Shown piece after piece: positions 54,561 through 62,925 of a DNA stretch of 64,000 nucleotides (its first letter is position 1; each line of letters opens with the position of its first letter). The translations under genes were made by a program, and so were the position numbers. The notes under the pieces are model-generated. The model did not search any database. It worked only from the letters and a program-made list of their open reading frames with translations, and had not been told where the DNA came from. This DNA comes from Eubacteriaceae bacterium (lineage in GTDB: Bacteria > Bacillota > Clostridia > Lachnospirales > Lachnospiraceae). Location: contig CABJBF010000001.1 in assembly GCA_902363805.1 (NCBI GenBank), positions 248,001 through 312,000 of the forward strand. The letters run 5' to 3'.

Positions 54561-55712
54561 ATGAACGTTAAAAAAATCATTATTTATGCAATGTTTACAG
54601 TTATAATTTTAATAACCAGTGGATGTTCAAAGGATAATATAGAATATACAAAAAGTGATAAGAAGGAAGAAAAAGGCATTGAAATTAATGAGAAAAATTT
54701 TCCGAGTGAATATGTAAGAGAATTAGTCAGTCAATCATTTGATTCTAATAATGACAATCAATTGACTCAGAATGAAATTGATGCAGTAACAGAATTAAGG
54801 ATAGATCCTGATGATACATATACATACATGGATGGATTGGATAATAGTAATTACAAATATTCTGTTATTGACTGTAGAGGACTGGAAATATTTAAAAATG
54901 TAGAGAAAATAAGAATCTGTGTGGAAATTGTTGAACATAATGATGAAATAATAGAAGAATATGGCTTGTTAAATTTTGAAAAATTATATGAATTAGATAA
55001 AGTTAAAGAATTGTTTATATCAGGAGAAAAATATAAGGCAAAATATGAATTAAATCGCTTTCCAAATTTGGAAAAAGTACAATTGAACTATATTAAAAAT
55101 TTAGATCAAATAAAATTTGGAGATAAAATAAAACAGATAAAATTTAATTCTGTATATACCGATAGTGTTATTGACCTTTCAAAAGTACATAGCTTAGAAA
55201 GATTTAAGGCAATAGGATTTAATTGTAATGGCATCGTGTATGGTCAAAATGAGAAACTTAAAAATATTTCCATGAAAGAAATAGGTAAAGGAATAAAAGA
55301 AATAGATGTATCAAAGTTAAAGAATTTAAGAAGACTTGAAGTATGGTACTCAAAATATTTAAAAAATATTAAAATTGGAAAAATAAAAAATATAGATTTA
55401 TATGAATGCAAAGGAATAAAAGAATTAGATATATCGAAATGTGATAAATTGAAGAGAGTGACAGTAATAACTACGGGAATTGATAAAGTGCGAATGAGTA
55501 AAACGCCATCAATAAATCATTTATGTTTATCATTTAATAAAATAGAAAACATTGATTTAACAAATGCAAAAATTCATTCTCTTTCTTTGCAAGGAAATCC
55601 TATAAAAAACATAGATGTATCAAAGGCAAAGAGGATTGATAAGATATATGTAAAAAAATGTCAAAATGTAAAAAAAGGAGATAAACAACAAATTAAAATA
55701 ATAAGGAGGTAG
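54561..55712 (+). CDS. Leucine-rich-repeat-like lipoprotein with EF-hand loop
   Basis: A 383-residue lipoprotein (lipobox 'LITSGCS') of extremely A-rich coding sequence. Near residue 61 'DSNNDNQLTQNEID' fits a calcium-binding EF-hand loop. From ~150 on it consists of irregular ~20-22 residue units such as 'IKEIDVSKLKNLRRLEV', 'IKELDISKCDKLKRVTV' and 'IENIDLTNAKIHSLSL'. These resemble the internalin/BspA-type leucine-rich repeats that present a binding surface outside the cell. AAAGGAGAGGGTGTT precedes the ATG. The last codons AGG AGG form the ribosome binding site of the micro-ORF at 55716. The ligand is unknown. Confidence 0.75.
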   Translation: MNVKKIIIYAMFTVIILITSGCSKDNIEYTKSDKKEEKGIEINEKNFPSEYVRELVSQSFDSNNDNQLTQNEIDAVTELRIDPDDTYTYMDGLDNSNYKYSVIDCRGLEIFKNVEKIRICVEIVEHNDEIIEEYGLLNFEKLYELDKVKELFISGEKYKAKYELNRFPNLEKVQLNYIKNLDQIKFGDKIKQIKFNSVYTDSVIDLSKVHSLERFKAIGFNCNGIVYGQNEKLKNISMKEIGKGIKEIDVSKLKNLRRLEVWYSKYLKNIKIGKIKNIDLYECKGIKELDISKCDKLKRVTVITTGIDKVRMSKTPSINHLCLSFNKIENIDLTNAKIHSLSLQGNPIKNIDVSKAKRIDKIYVKKCQNVKKGDKQQIKIIRR

Positions 55713-55715
55713 CAT

Positions 55716-55766
55716 ATGAGAAAAAAGCATCCGGTTTTTATATGCATTACTGTAATCAGTAAATGA
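55716..55766 (+). CDS. Micro-ORF of 16 codons inside a terminator hairpin
   Basis: A perfect AGGAGG, formed by the last Arg codons of the lipoprotein gene, precedes ATG and the frame MRKKHPVFICITVISK. Its codons lie in the left arm and loop of the following terminator stem. It may be the start of a lost signal-peptide gene, or a leader-like peptide. Confidence 0.25.
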   Translation: MRKKHPVFICITVISK

Positions 55767-55790
55767 GTATATAAAACCGGATGCTTTTAT
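55719..55790. terminator. Bidirectional terminator between the LRR lipoprotein gene and ppk
   Basis: A long stem pairs AAAGCATCCGGTTTT(T)ATAT with ATATAAAACCGGATGCTTT around a ~24-nt loop. It serves ppk on the minus strand too. Confidence 0.8.
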
Positions 55791-55808
55791 ATAGAAATGT
55801 AAAAGGTC

Positions 55809-57938
55809 TTATCCAAATTTTCTTTTGATTTCAGCTATAAAATCTTTCGGGTTAAAAGATTTACTTTCGGAGTTTGCATTTCCTGCATTTCTTTTTGCTT
55901 CGTTCATTAATACGGTATGATTATCGATTGGCTCATTGCTTGTAATTATGGAACGGTATGTGCCGTCACTACGCATAATACGTGCCTTTGTGTTATCAGC
56001 CTGCTGAACTTCGATAAAATGCATTATTTTTTCTTTTACATATTTATCTTTAATAGGGCAACCTACTTCTACACGTTTATCCATATTTCTTGTCATAAAA
56101 TCGGCTGATGAAATATACATAATTTCATCATTTCCGGAGCCAAATAAATATATTCGGGAGTGTTCTAAGTATCTTCCAACAATACTCTTTATAAAGATAT
56201 TATCAGTTTTTCCTTCAACCTGAGGAAGAATGCAGCAAATACCACGAACAATCATCTGAATATTAACACCGGCAAGAGAAGCCTCAGCTAATTTATTAAT
56301 AAGAGTCAGGTCAGATATTGAATTGAATTTAAGAAAAATACGTCCTTTTGTTCCTTTAGCAATTTCTCTATCAATAAGTTTAATAATTTCTGACTTCATT
56401 GAATTAGGGGCAACAAGTAAGGTGGAATAGTTTCCTTCAAGATTCCCAATTGCCATGTTTTTGAAAAATTCATTTGCGTCAGTTCCTATTTCCATGTCAG
56501 AGGTCATAAGTGAAAAATCAGTATATTGTTTTGATGTCTTTTCGTTGTAATTTCCGGTGCCTATCTGGGTAATATAGGAAATTTTCCCACGCTCTCTTCT
56601 TGTAATAAGGCAAACCTTTGAATGAACCTTATAACCTTCAAATCCATAAATTATACGGCAGCCTGCCTGTTCTAAACGTTGTGACCAGTCAATGTTATTT
56701 TGCTCATCAAATCTGGCTCGTAATTCTATAAGTACAGTTACATCTTTATCATTTTCTGCAGCTGCACATAAATAGTCTACAATTTTAGCATTTTTTGCAA
56801 GACGATATATTGATATCTTTATTGAAATAACAGAGTTATCATAAGATGCCTCTTTAAGTAATTTTAAAAATGGGTCCATGCTTTCGTATGGGTATGATAA
56901 AAGCAAGTCTTTTTTCTGAAGCTGTTTGATTATGCTTTCATTTAATCTAATATCACTACTTGGCTGTGGCTCAAATGGTGGATATACTAATTCACTTTTC
57001 ACACTACCTGATATTTTGTCTTCTAAACCAAATGCGTAGGACATTGTTAAAGGTGAAGAAGTAATGAAGACCTGAACTTTGGTCAATTCCAATTTTTCAC
57101 ATAAAAAGCGAAGAAAATTACCACTGATTTTATTCTTTAATTCAAGCCTTACCGGAGCAAGTCTTTTTCTTGAATTTAACAATTGTTGCATTGCATCACG
57201 GAAATCTTCATCTACATCAAATGCCTCATCTCCGGAAGAAATATCCGCATTTCGTGTTACTGAAAACACTGTACTTTCAAGAATTTTATATGAATTAAAT
57301 ATTGTATCAGCAAAATAGGAAACCACATCACTTGTAAACACATATCTAATATCTGCACCGGGAAGAAAAATTACTTCAGGAAGAGCAGTCGGAATAGGAA
57401 TTATACCAAATAACTCAGCATCTTTCTTCTCATTATCATTAGCTAATGTAGCACCGACATATATGTTTTTGTTTACTAAAAACGGAAATGGATGATGAGG
57501 GTCGATTATTTGAGGCGAAAGAATAGGATTAATTTGTGTCAAAAAATAGTTCTTAAGATATTTTAATTCTTTTTTCTCAATTTCATTCATTCTCAGACCG
57601 TGAACACCATATGTTTTTAGTTGCTCAGTAACATTTTCATAAATCTCATCTCTGAAATTAATTAAAGGTTTTACAGCACGAAAAATTGCTTCAAGCTGTT
57701 CAGATGGATTCATTCCTGTTTTATTATCTTTATGATTACTTTTAATCTGGCTCAAATCATGAAGTGTACCAACACGAATCATAAAAAATTCATCAAGATT
57801 ACTTGTGAAGATTGATATAAATTTAAGACGTTCTAATAAAGGTACTGTTTCGTCTGTAGCCTCGGATAAAACACGCTGGTTAAATCTAAGCCACGACAAT
57901 TCTCTATTTTGTGTATAATTTTGTAAATTCTCTTTCAT
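55809..57938 (-). CDS. ppk: Polyphosphate kinase 1
   Basis: It makes polyphosphate reversibly from ATP via a phospho-His. The 709-residue protein shows all four PPK1 regions: 'NRELSWLRFNQRVLSEA' and 'SIFTSNLDEFFMIRVG' (N-terminal helices), 'FEGYKVHSKVCLITRRE' (autophosphorylated His of the first PLD-like domain), 'QIGTGNYNEKTSKQYTDFSL' and 'GRYLEHSRIYLFG' (second His). AAGGAGATTTGA precedes the ATG on the minus strand. It lies 141 bases downstream of the ppx-like gene in the same direction; the two probably form one polyphosphate unit. Confidence 0.96.
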   Translation of the reverse strand: MKENLQNYTQNRELSWLRFNQRVLSEATDETVPLLERLKFISIFTSNLDEFFMIRVGTLHDLSQIKSNHKDNKTGMNPSEQLEAIFRAVKPLINFRDEIYENVTEQLKTYGVHGLRMNEIEKKELKYLKNYFLTQINPILSPQIIDPHHPFPFLVNKNIYVGATLANDNEKKDAELFGIIPIPTALPEVIFLPGADIRYVFTSDVVSYFADTIFNSYKILESTVFSVTRNADISSGDEAFDVDEDFRDAMQQLLNSRKRLAPVRLELKNKISGNFLRFLCEKLELTKVQVFITSSPLTMSYAFGLEDKISGSVKSELVYPPFEPQPSSDIRLNESIIKQLQKKDLLLSYPYESMDPFLKLLKEASYDNSVISIKISIYRLAKNAKIVDYLCAAAENDKDVTVLIELRARFDEQNNIDWSQRLEQAGCRIIYGFEGYKVHSKVCLITRRERGKISYITQIGTGNYNEKTSKQYTDFSLMTSDMEIGTDANEFFKNMAIGNLEGNYSTLLVAPNSMKSEIIKLIDREIAKGTKGRIFLKFNSISDLTLINKLAEASLAGVNIQMIVRGICCILPQVEGKTDNIFIKSIVGRYLEHSRIYLFGSGNDEIMYISSADFMTRNMDKRVEVGCPIKDKYVKEKIMHFIEVQQADNTKARIMRSDGTYRSIITSNEPIDNHTVLMNEAKRNAGNANSESKSFNPKDFIAEIKRKFG

Positions 57939-58079
57939 TCAAATCTCCTTATGTGATTGTTATCTATAGTTTTTAAATGAATATATTTTTATCTTGTGGA
58001 CCGGATATTAATAGGTAAAAGTGCATTTGACACCATCAGTACAAAATGAATATTCTGTCTACAAGTAAAATGTAGTGGT

Positions 58080-58988
58080 TTAAAAAGTCTTGCCTTCCAA
58101 TATATTTAAAAGATAGCCTTCGCGTACACCATATGGGCTAACGGTAAAATTAGTGCATCCATAATGTTTTGCAACTGAATTGATTATTGCAATTCCGGGA
58201 ATTATAGTGTGGATACGTCCGGGAGTTGCCTTAATGATTGCGGATACCAATTTAGACTTGTCTTTCTTTGCCAATTTCAAAATTTTATTTAAACGTTTGC
58301 ATTCAAAGCCTGTATATCCTGAATTCTCATTAAAAAGTTCATCGCTTAATTTACAACAGGCACGTGCAGAACCACCTACTCCGAATAAAATAGTCGAGTT
58401 AATGGTTTCAGACGAAAGAGGTAGTGTATTAAGTATTTCACTTACATGATTATTGATATTTTTGATTTCTGATTTAGTAGGAATAATATCTTCAACGTAA
58501 TTTGTGTACATATTTAATGAACCAACAGGTATTGAACATGTAGACAATAATGTGTCATTTTCAAAATAAACAAGTTCAGTACTTCCTCCACCTACATCAA
58601 CTAATAAGCCGTTTCCGGATGAAATGCTTTTCATTGTACCATAGTAGTCGTACAAAGCTTCTTCTTTGCCGGAAATGATTTCAATATCAAAACTACAATG
58701 TTTTTTTATTTCAGCTAAAACTTCTTCTGAGTTACTGATATTTCGTAATGAAGCGGTTGCAAATGCGTGAACTTCTTTTACATCCACACTTTCCAAAATG
58801 GTTTCAAATTTGCTTAAAGCTTCAATGGCTTTTAAAATACCTTTTTTCGAAAGCATATTGTTATTGTCAATATAACCGGCAAGCCCGGCAGGAATTTTAG
58901 AATTAAGCATTTGTTGAATCTCATTGTCTATTACTTTATATAAAACCATTCGTATTGTATTTGAACCAATATCTATAATTGCGTACAT
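58080..58988 (-). CDS. ppx: Exopolyphosphatase/GppA-family phosphatase
   Basis: A 302-residue member of the actin-like Ppx/GppA family. The nucleotide-phosphate motifs 'AIIDIGSNTIRMVLYKV' and 'GNGLLVDVGGGSTELVYF' are at residues 3-20 and about 125-145, and 'ATASLRNISNSEEVL' and 'IISGKEEALYDYYG' lie between them. It is the short form without the C-terminal HD-like domain of E. coli Ppx. It would hydrolyse polyphosphate or pppGpp. ATG 58988 follows GGAGG on the minus strand; four codons of open frame lie upstream. Its neighbour ppk makes polyphosphate. Confidence 0.92.
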   Translation of the reverse strand: MYAIIDIGSNTIRMVLYKVIDNEIQQMLNSKIPAGLAGYIDNNNMLSKKGILKAIEALSKFETILESVDVKEVHAFATASLRNISNSEEVLAEIKKHCSFDIEIISGKEEALYDYYGTMKSISSGNGLLVDVGGGSTELVYFENDTLLSTCSIPVGSLNMYTNYVEDIIPTKSEIKNINNHVSEILNTLPLSSETINSTILFGVGGSARACCKLSDELFNENSGYTGFECKRLNKILKLAKKDKSKLVSAIIKATPGRIHTIIPGIAIINSVAKHYGCTNFTVSPYGVREGYLLNILEGKTF

Positions 58989-59000
58989 ATAAACCTCCAA

Positions 59001-59463
59001 AAAATCTGATTTAATTAAAAAGAAATTGCAAATTAATTAGCAAAATTTATGTAATTAATAGGAGAACATTAGTTTAAATATTTTATTGATAGTATTTACA
59101 TATAGAAGAAATTATAAACAGTCAAAGTAAAATCTAAATATGACCAATGTATATTGTACGTAAAAATAATAAGTGACACAAATTATAGGCGAAAGTGAAT
59201 AAAAATATTTTTGTTTAGAGAAATTATTTAGTAAAATCCAATAAAAAATTACGCGAAAAATTCAATAAAAAACAAAATTGAAAACAACAAAATACAATAA
59301 ATGCCAAAAATAGAAAAGAAATTAAAAAATAATGTTACCATAATAAAATTTGAACCCTTTTTTTTAGTAAAATAAAAAGGTAAAAATAGTATATAAGAAA
59401 AAGTACTTATCGCGATTGGAAAGCGATATCACAAAAAAGTAAAAATATTTTTAGGAGGGTTTT
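59001..59463 (+). promoter_or_regulatory. AT-rich upstream region of the GH64 gene
   Basis: About 460 bases with no gene. CAATAAAAAA-like segments recur at about 59239, 59263 and 59294. Close to the gene, TATCGC (59408-59413) pairs with GCGATA (59423-59428), a hairpin before the ribosome binding site similar in place to that of the first GH81 gene. Confidence 0.4.
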
Positions 59464-62064
59464 ATGAGAACATTGAACCGTTTTGCACCAGGATTCAAGA
59501 GAATCATGGTTGCAGTCTTAGCAGTTGCTATGCTTGTATCTTCAATTTCATTTTCAAAGGGTACAAATGCAAAAGCAGCAGCATCAACTATCGGAAGCGC
59601 AGAAGACTATTCTGTAACAGCAACGGACGTATCAGACAGTCTTTGCAGAATCACATTTACACCAACAAATCCGGCAGCTTATGTAATTATTCATTACAAA
59701 GTTAACGATGGAGAGCAGGTTAACATTGGAATGAACGCTAAGGGTTCATATTTCGAATACGATATCAACAATGTTAAAAAAGGTGATAAAATCGATTGCT
59801 CATTTACATATAACAAAGGTGGACTTCAGTATGATTCATCAATGATGACATACACAACAGGATCAGCTCCTGTAACAGATACAAGTATTGAAGCACCATT
59901 TGGTTTAGTAGTTGCAAGTCCTGCAAATGGAGAAATCAGTGTAGTATGGGGAAGAGGAAACGTTGACTCATATAATGTTTACATTGACAATGCATTAGTA
60001 GGAAGCAAGTTGGGATGTGGATATTATGTTTATAAAGGATATGCAGCAGGAACTCATACAGTAAAAGTTACTACAGTAAGTGGTAATAAAGAATCAGCAG
60101 CTGCAACAGCTAGCGTAAATGTTACAGGTTCTGTTGCCCCAACAACAAAGGCACCTGAAACAACAACAAAAGCGCCACAGACAACAAAGGCACCTGAAAC
60201 TACAACAAAGGCGCCACAGACAACAAAGGCACCTACATCAAATATTGAAGCACCATTTGGATTAGTAGTAGGAAATCCTGAAGCAGGAAAAATCAGTGTA
60301 GTATGGGGAAGAGGAAATATTGACTCATACAATGTTTACATTGATGGTAAGAGAGTAGCATCAGCTGTAGGTTGCGGATATTATGTATATGAAGGATATG
60401 CAGCAGGAAGTCATACAGTAGCAATTACTACAACAAAGAACGGAAATGAATCAGCACAGACTACAATGACAGTAAATGTTGCACAGTCAGCAGTTGCCCC
60501 AACAACAAAAGCACCAGAAACAACAAAGGTACCACAGACAACAAAGGTACCACAGACAACAAAGGCACCTGAAACAACAACAAAGGCACCACAGACAACA
60601 GAAGCAATTGGGGTTGACTCAAGTCTTCCTGCACCATTTGGTTTGGTTGCTTCATCACCTGTAAATAATCAGATTACAGTAGTATGGGGATATGGAACAA
60701 TTAACTCATACAATGTATATGTAGATGATACAAGAGTTGCAAAGAAAGTAGGATGTGGCTCATACAAGTTTAAAAATATCGTAGCAGGAACACACACAGT
60801 TTCAGTTGCTACATATAAAGATGGAAAAGAATCAGCAAAAGTAAGCGTAACAGTAACAGTTAACGGTTTAACTGAAATTGCTACAACAGCTCCGGCTGAA
60901 AAACCAACATACAGTGAAGCAATTCCTGAAACAAGAGCAGACTTAAAAGCAAACGAAGACAGAATGTATTTCCAGATGAACAATAAGACAAAAGGTCAGT
61001 ATTCAGATGATCAGGTTTATTGGTGCATACTTGGAAAGAATCCAAAAACACATGAATTATGTTATGTTGATACAAATGGAAATTTAATCCCTGTAAGCTT
61101 ATCAATGAATACAGTTAAAAAGGGAGACAGAATGTGTGCAAATATCTGCAACACATTAGCTCAGAAAGATTATGTTTATATGCCTGACATTGAATCAGGA
61201 AGAATGTACTTAAGCTATGGTTCACCTGTTTATGTTACAATTAACCAGGGTGCAGATGGAAATATGGGATTTGCAGGACCTGACCTTAACAATGCATCAG
61301 ACCCTAATGCAGATGTATTATTTGAATTTATTGAATTTACAATTACAAACAAAGAATACTGGGGCAACACATCAAGAGTAGATTTCTACAGCTTCCCAAT
61401 GGCTACAAGATTAATTGGTGAAGGCGGATGGAACAACTTCCCTGGTGATGCAGATGTTTACGATAAGACAGTAGGTGATTTAGGAACAAGAGCAGAAATG
61501 TTTGCAGCATTTAAAAATGAAGTACCTGCAGCATTCCAGACATTACTTACAGATAAGAGAATCATGGCACCATGTAAACTTACATTTAACGAAGGAAAGC
61601 AGTATTCAAATTATTTTGATAACTATATCAATAAATTCTGGTCAAAATATTCTACACAGGATTTAGTATTCTCATGTGATGCCGGAACATTCAGAGGACG
61701 TGTACATGGAGATACAATGGTATTTACAAAAGACGGTGTTGGTGGAACATACACAATTTACAAGCCAACAACTCAGGATGTATTAGAAGGAAAAGGCAAC
61801 ATGGCAAGAGGTAACTCAACAGAATTAGTTATCGAAGCACAGCTTTGCGCAGCATTTAACAGAGGTGTTGCAACAGAACCTGAAAATTATGATAATGAAA
61901 GTGCTTACTATAAGAATAGCAATTCAAACTTCTATTCAGGATTCTTCCACAATCATTCATTTGACAGACTTGCATATGGCTTCTGCTATGATGATGTAAA
62001 TGACCACAGCACATTATTACATTACACAAATCCAACAGGATTAATCATTGATCTTAAGTGGTAA
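59464..62064 (+). CDS. Secreted GH64-type endo-beta-1,3-glucanase with three repeated modules
   Basis: An 866-residue exported enzyme. A signal peptide ends near 'NAKAAA' (~39). Residues ~43-136 resemble the CBM56-type beta-1,3-glucan-binding fold ('AYVIIHYKVNDGEQVNIGM', 'SFTYNKGG'). Three ~80-residue fibronectin-III-like repeats ('APFGLVVxSP..ISVVWGRGN.DSYNVYID') are separated by Thr-rich linkers. The C-terminal ~380 residues carry GH64/thaumatin-like features: 'VLFEFIEFTI', 'SRVDFYSFPMATRL', 'LAYGFCYDDVNDHSTLLHYTNP'. GH64 enzymes release laminari-oligosaccharides from beta-1,3-glucan. TTAGGAGGG sets the ATG. It is 38 kb from the GH81 genes but fits the same substrate. Confidence 0.85.
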   Translation: MRTLNRFAPGFKRIMVAVLAVAMLVSSISFSKGTNAKAAASTIGSAEDYSVTATDVSDSLCRITFTPTNPAAYVIIHYKVNDGEQVNIGMNAKGSYFEYDINNVKKGDKIDCSFTYNKGGLQYDSSMMTYTTGSAPVTDTSIEAPFGLVVASPANGEISVVWGRGNVDSYNVYIDNALVGSKLGCGYYVYKGYAAGTHTVKVTTVSGNKESAAATASVNVTGSVAPTTKAPETTTKAPQTTKAPETTTKAPQTTKAPTSNIEAPFGLVVGNPEAGKISVVWGRGNIDSYNVYIDGKRVASAVGCGYYVYEGYAAGSHTVAITTTKNGNESAQTTMTVNVAQSAVAPTTKAPETTKVPQTTKVPQTTKAPETTTKAPQTTEAIGVDSSLPAPFGLVASSPVNNQITVVWGYGTINSYNVYVDDTRVAKKVGCGSYKFKNIVAGTHTVSVATYKDGKESAKVSVTVTVNGLTEIATTAPAEKPTYSEAIPETRADLKANEDRMYFQMNNKTKGQYSDDQVYWCILGKNPKTHELCYVDTNGNLIPVSLSMNTVKKGDRMCANICNTLAQKDYVYMPDIESGRMYLSYGSPVYVTINQGADGNMGFAGPDLNNASDPNADVLFEFIEFTITNKEYWGNTSRVDFYSFPMATRLIGEGGWNNFPGDADVYDKTVGDLGTRAEMFAAFKNEVPAAFQTLLTDKRIMAPCKLTFNEGKQYSNYFDNYINKFWSKYSTQDLVFSCDAGTFRGRVHGDTMVFTKDGVGGTYTIYKPTTQDVLEGKGNMARGNSTELVIEAQLCAAFNRGVATEPENYDNESAYYKNSNSNFYSGFFHNHSFDRLAYGFCYDDVNDHSTLLHYTNPTGLIIDLKW
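60139..60605 (+). repeat. Thr-rich linker repeats of the GH64 gene
   Basis: Arrays of ETTTKAPQTTKAP-type codons at 60139-60235 and 60496-60605 flank an Fn3-like module. The units closely match those at 361-480. Confidence 0.85.
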
Positions 62065-62096
62065 GAAATTAATAAACTGTAAACGGAAATAGAAAT

Positions 62097-62146
62097 AAAA
62101 GACGTTGTTCTTACAATGAAAATTGTAAGGATGACGTCTTTTTTTA
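62097..62146 (+). terminator. Intrinsic terminator after the GH64 gene
   Basis: AAAAGACGT..CTTACAAT pairs with ATTGTAAG..ACGTCTTTT around a GAAA tetraloop, ending in a T run. Confidence 0.9.
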
Positions 62147-62274
62147 AAATTAATTATAGTAAAAATAGCTTGAGATATACCTCAGGCTCTTTTTTGTGTT
62201 ATAATAACATATACTATGTGCATTTGTTAAATACTTATGGATAAAACCTGAATAATGAAATGGAGATAGATATT

Positions 62275-62832
62275 ATGAAAAAGGACTGGAAGAGAGAATA
62301 TTTTTCAATCCCAAATTTAATGGGATATTTTAGACTGATTTTAATACCGGTATATTTAATGGTATATATTCACGCAGATGGAATGAAAGATTATGCAATT
62401 GCGGCGGGAATTTTATTGCTGTCAGCGCTTACGGATTTCTTTGACGGAAAAGTTGCAAGAAAATTTGACATGATAACTGACTGGGGAAAGATACTTGATC
62501 CTATAGCAGACAAACTTACGCAGGGAATTGTTGTTATAAGTTTGATTTTCAGATACAGATTTATGGCGATTGTTTTGGTTATATTTATAGTCCAGCAATT
62601 GGGACAGGGAATTTTAGGACTTATATATATTAAAAAAAGCGGAAAAGTTGAGGGTGCGAAAATGTTTGGAAAAGTAAGCACAGCATTTCTTGACTTTATG
62701 GTATTAGTTTTAGTTATATGGATAGATATACCGAAAAATGTTGCATTGGCAATGATGACAGTGTCAGTATTTTTAATGACAAATTCATTGCTTAGATATT
62801 TTGATTATTATTACAAAGAGATAAGGAAATAA
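62275..62832 (+). CDS. pgsA: CDP-alcohol phosphatidyltransferase (PgsA-like)
   Basis: A membrane enzyme of phospholipid synthesis, most likely CDP-diacylglycerol-glycerol-3-phosphate 3-phosphatidyltransferase (185 residues). The family signature D-G-x2-A-R-x8-G-x3-D-x3-D is complete in 'FFDGKVARKFDMITDWGKILDPIADK' (about residues 62-87). N-terminal 'FSIPNLMGYFRLILIPVYLMVYI' and further hydrophobic helices give about five membrane segments. ATG 62275 follows GGAGATAG; an in-frame ATG at 62260 overlaps that site. Only one base separates its stop from the ATG of element copy C. The substrate (glycerol phosphate or another alcohol) is inferred from length and motif. Confidence 0.88.
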   Translation: MKKDWKREYFSIPNLMGYFRLILIPVYLMVYIHADGMKDYAIAAGILLLSALTDFFDGKVARKFDMITDWGKILDPIADKLTQGIVVISLIFRYRFMAIVLVIFIVQQLGQGILGLIYIKKSGKVEGAKMFGKVSTAFLDFMVLVLVIWIDIPKNVALAMMTVSVFLMTNSLLRYFDYYYKEIRK

Positions 62833-62900
62833 AATGAATGAAGTTCATTTTCTAAAGATATTTCCGATGACCAGCCAACAATTAAATGGCTAGGCAATAC
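62822..62900 (+). ncRNA. Structured intergenic element, copy C (diverged MNEVHFL element)
   Basis: The outer stem here is GGAAAT (62825-62830)/ATTTCC (62860-62865), a C-G to T-A compensatory change relative to copies A and B, with the same 29 enclosed bases. The inner hairpin has AAT in place of AAC (G-U pair). The 3' hairpin is AGCCA/TGGCT (62873-62891), different in sequence but in the same place, followed by AGGCAATAC. The 5' side overlaps the end of pgsA; dnaE follows. Confidence 0.5.
62834..62893 (+). CDS. Micro-ORF starting MNEVHFL in element copy C
   Basis: It begins with the same seven residues as copies A and B but reads through (LKIFP...) for 19 codons to TAG because the stop after Leu is missing. 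AAGGAAAT may serve as the ribosome binding site. The next codons (IFP.TS) parallel those past the stop in the other copies. Confidence 0.3.
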   Translation: MNEVHFLKIFPMTSQQLNG

Positions 62901-62925
62901 CACATTTTTTATAGGAGATTAACAT

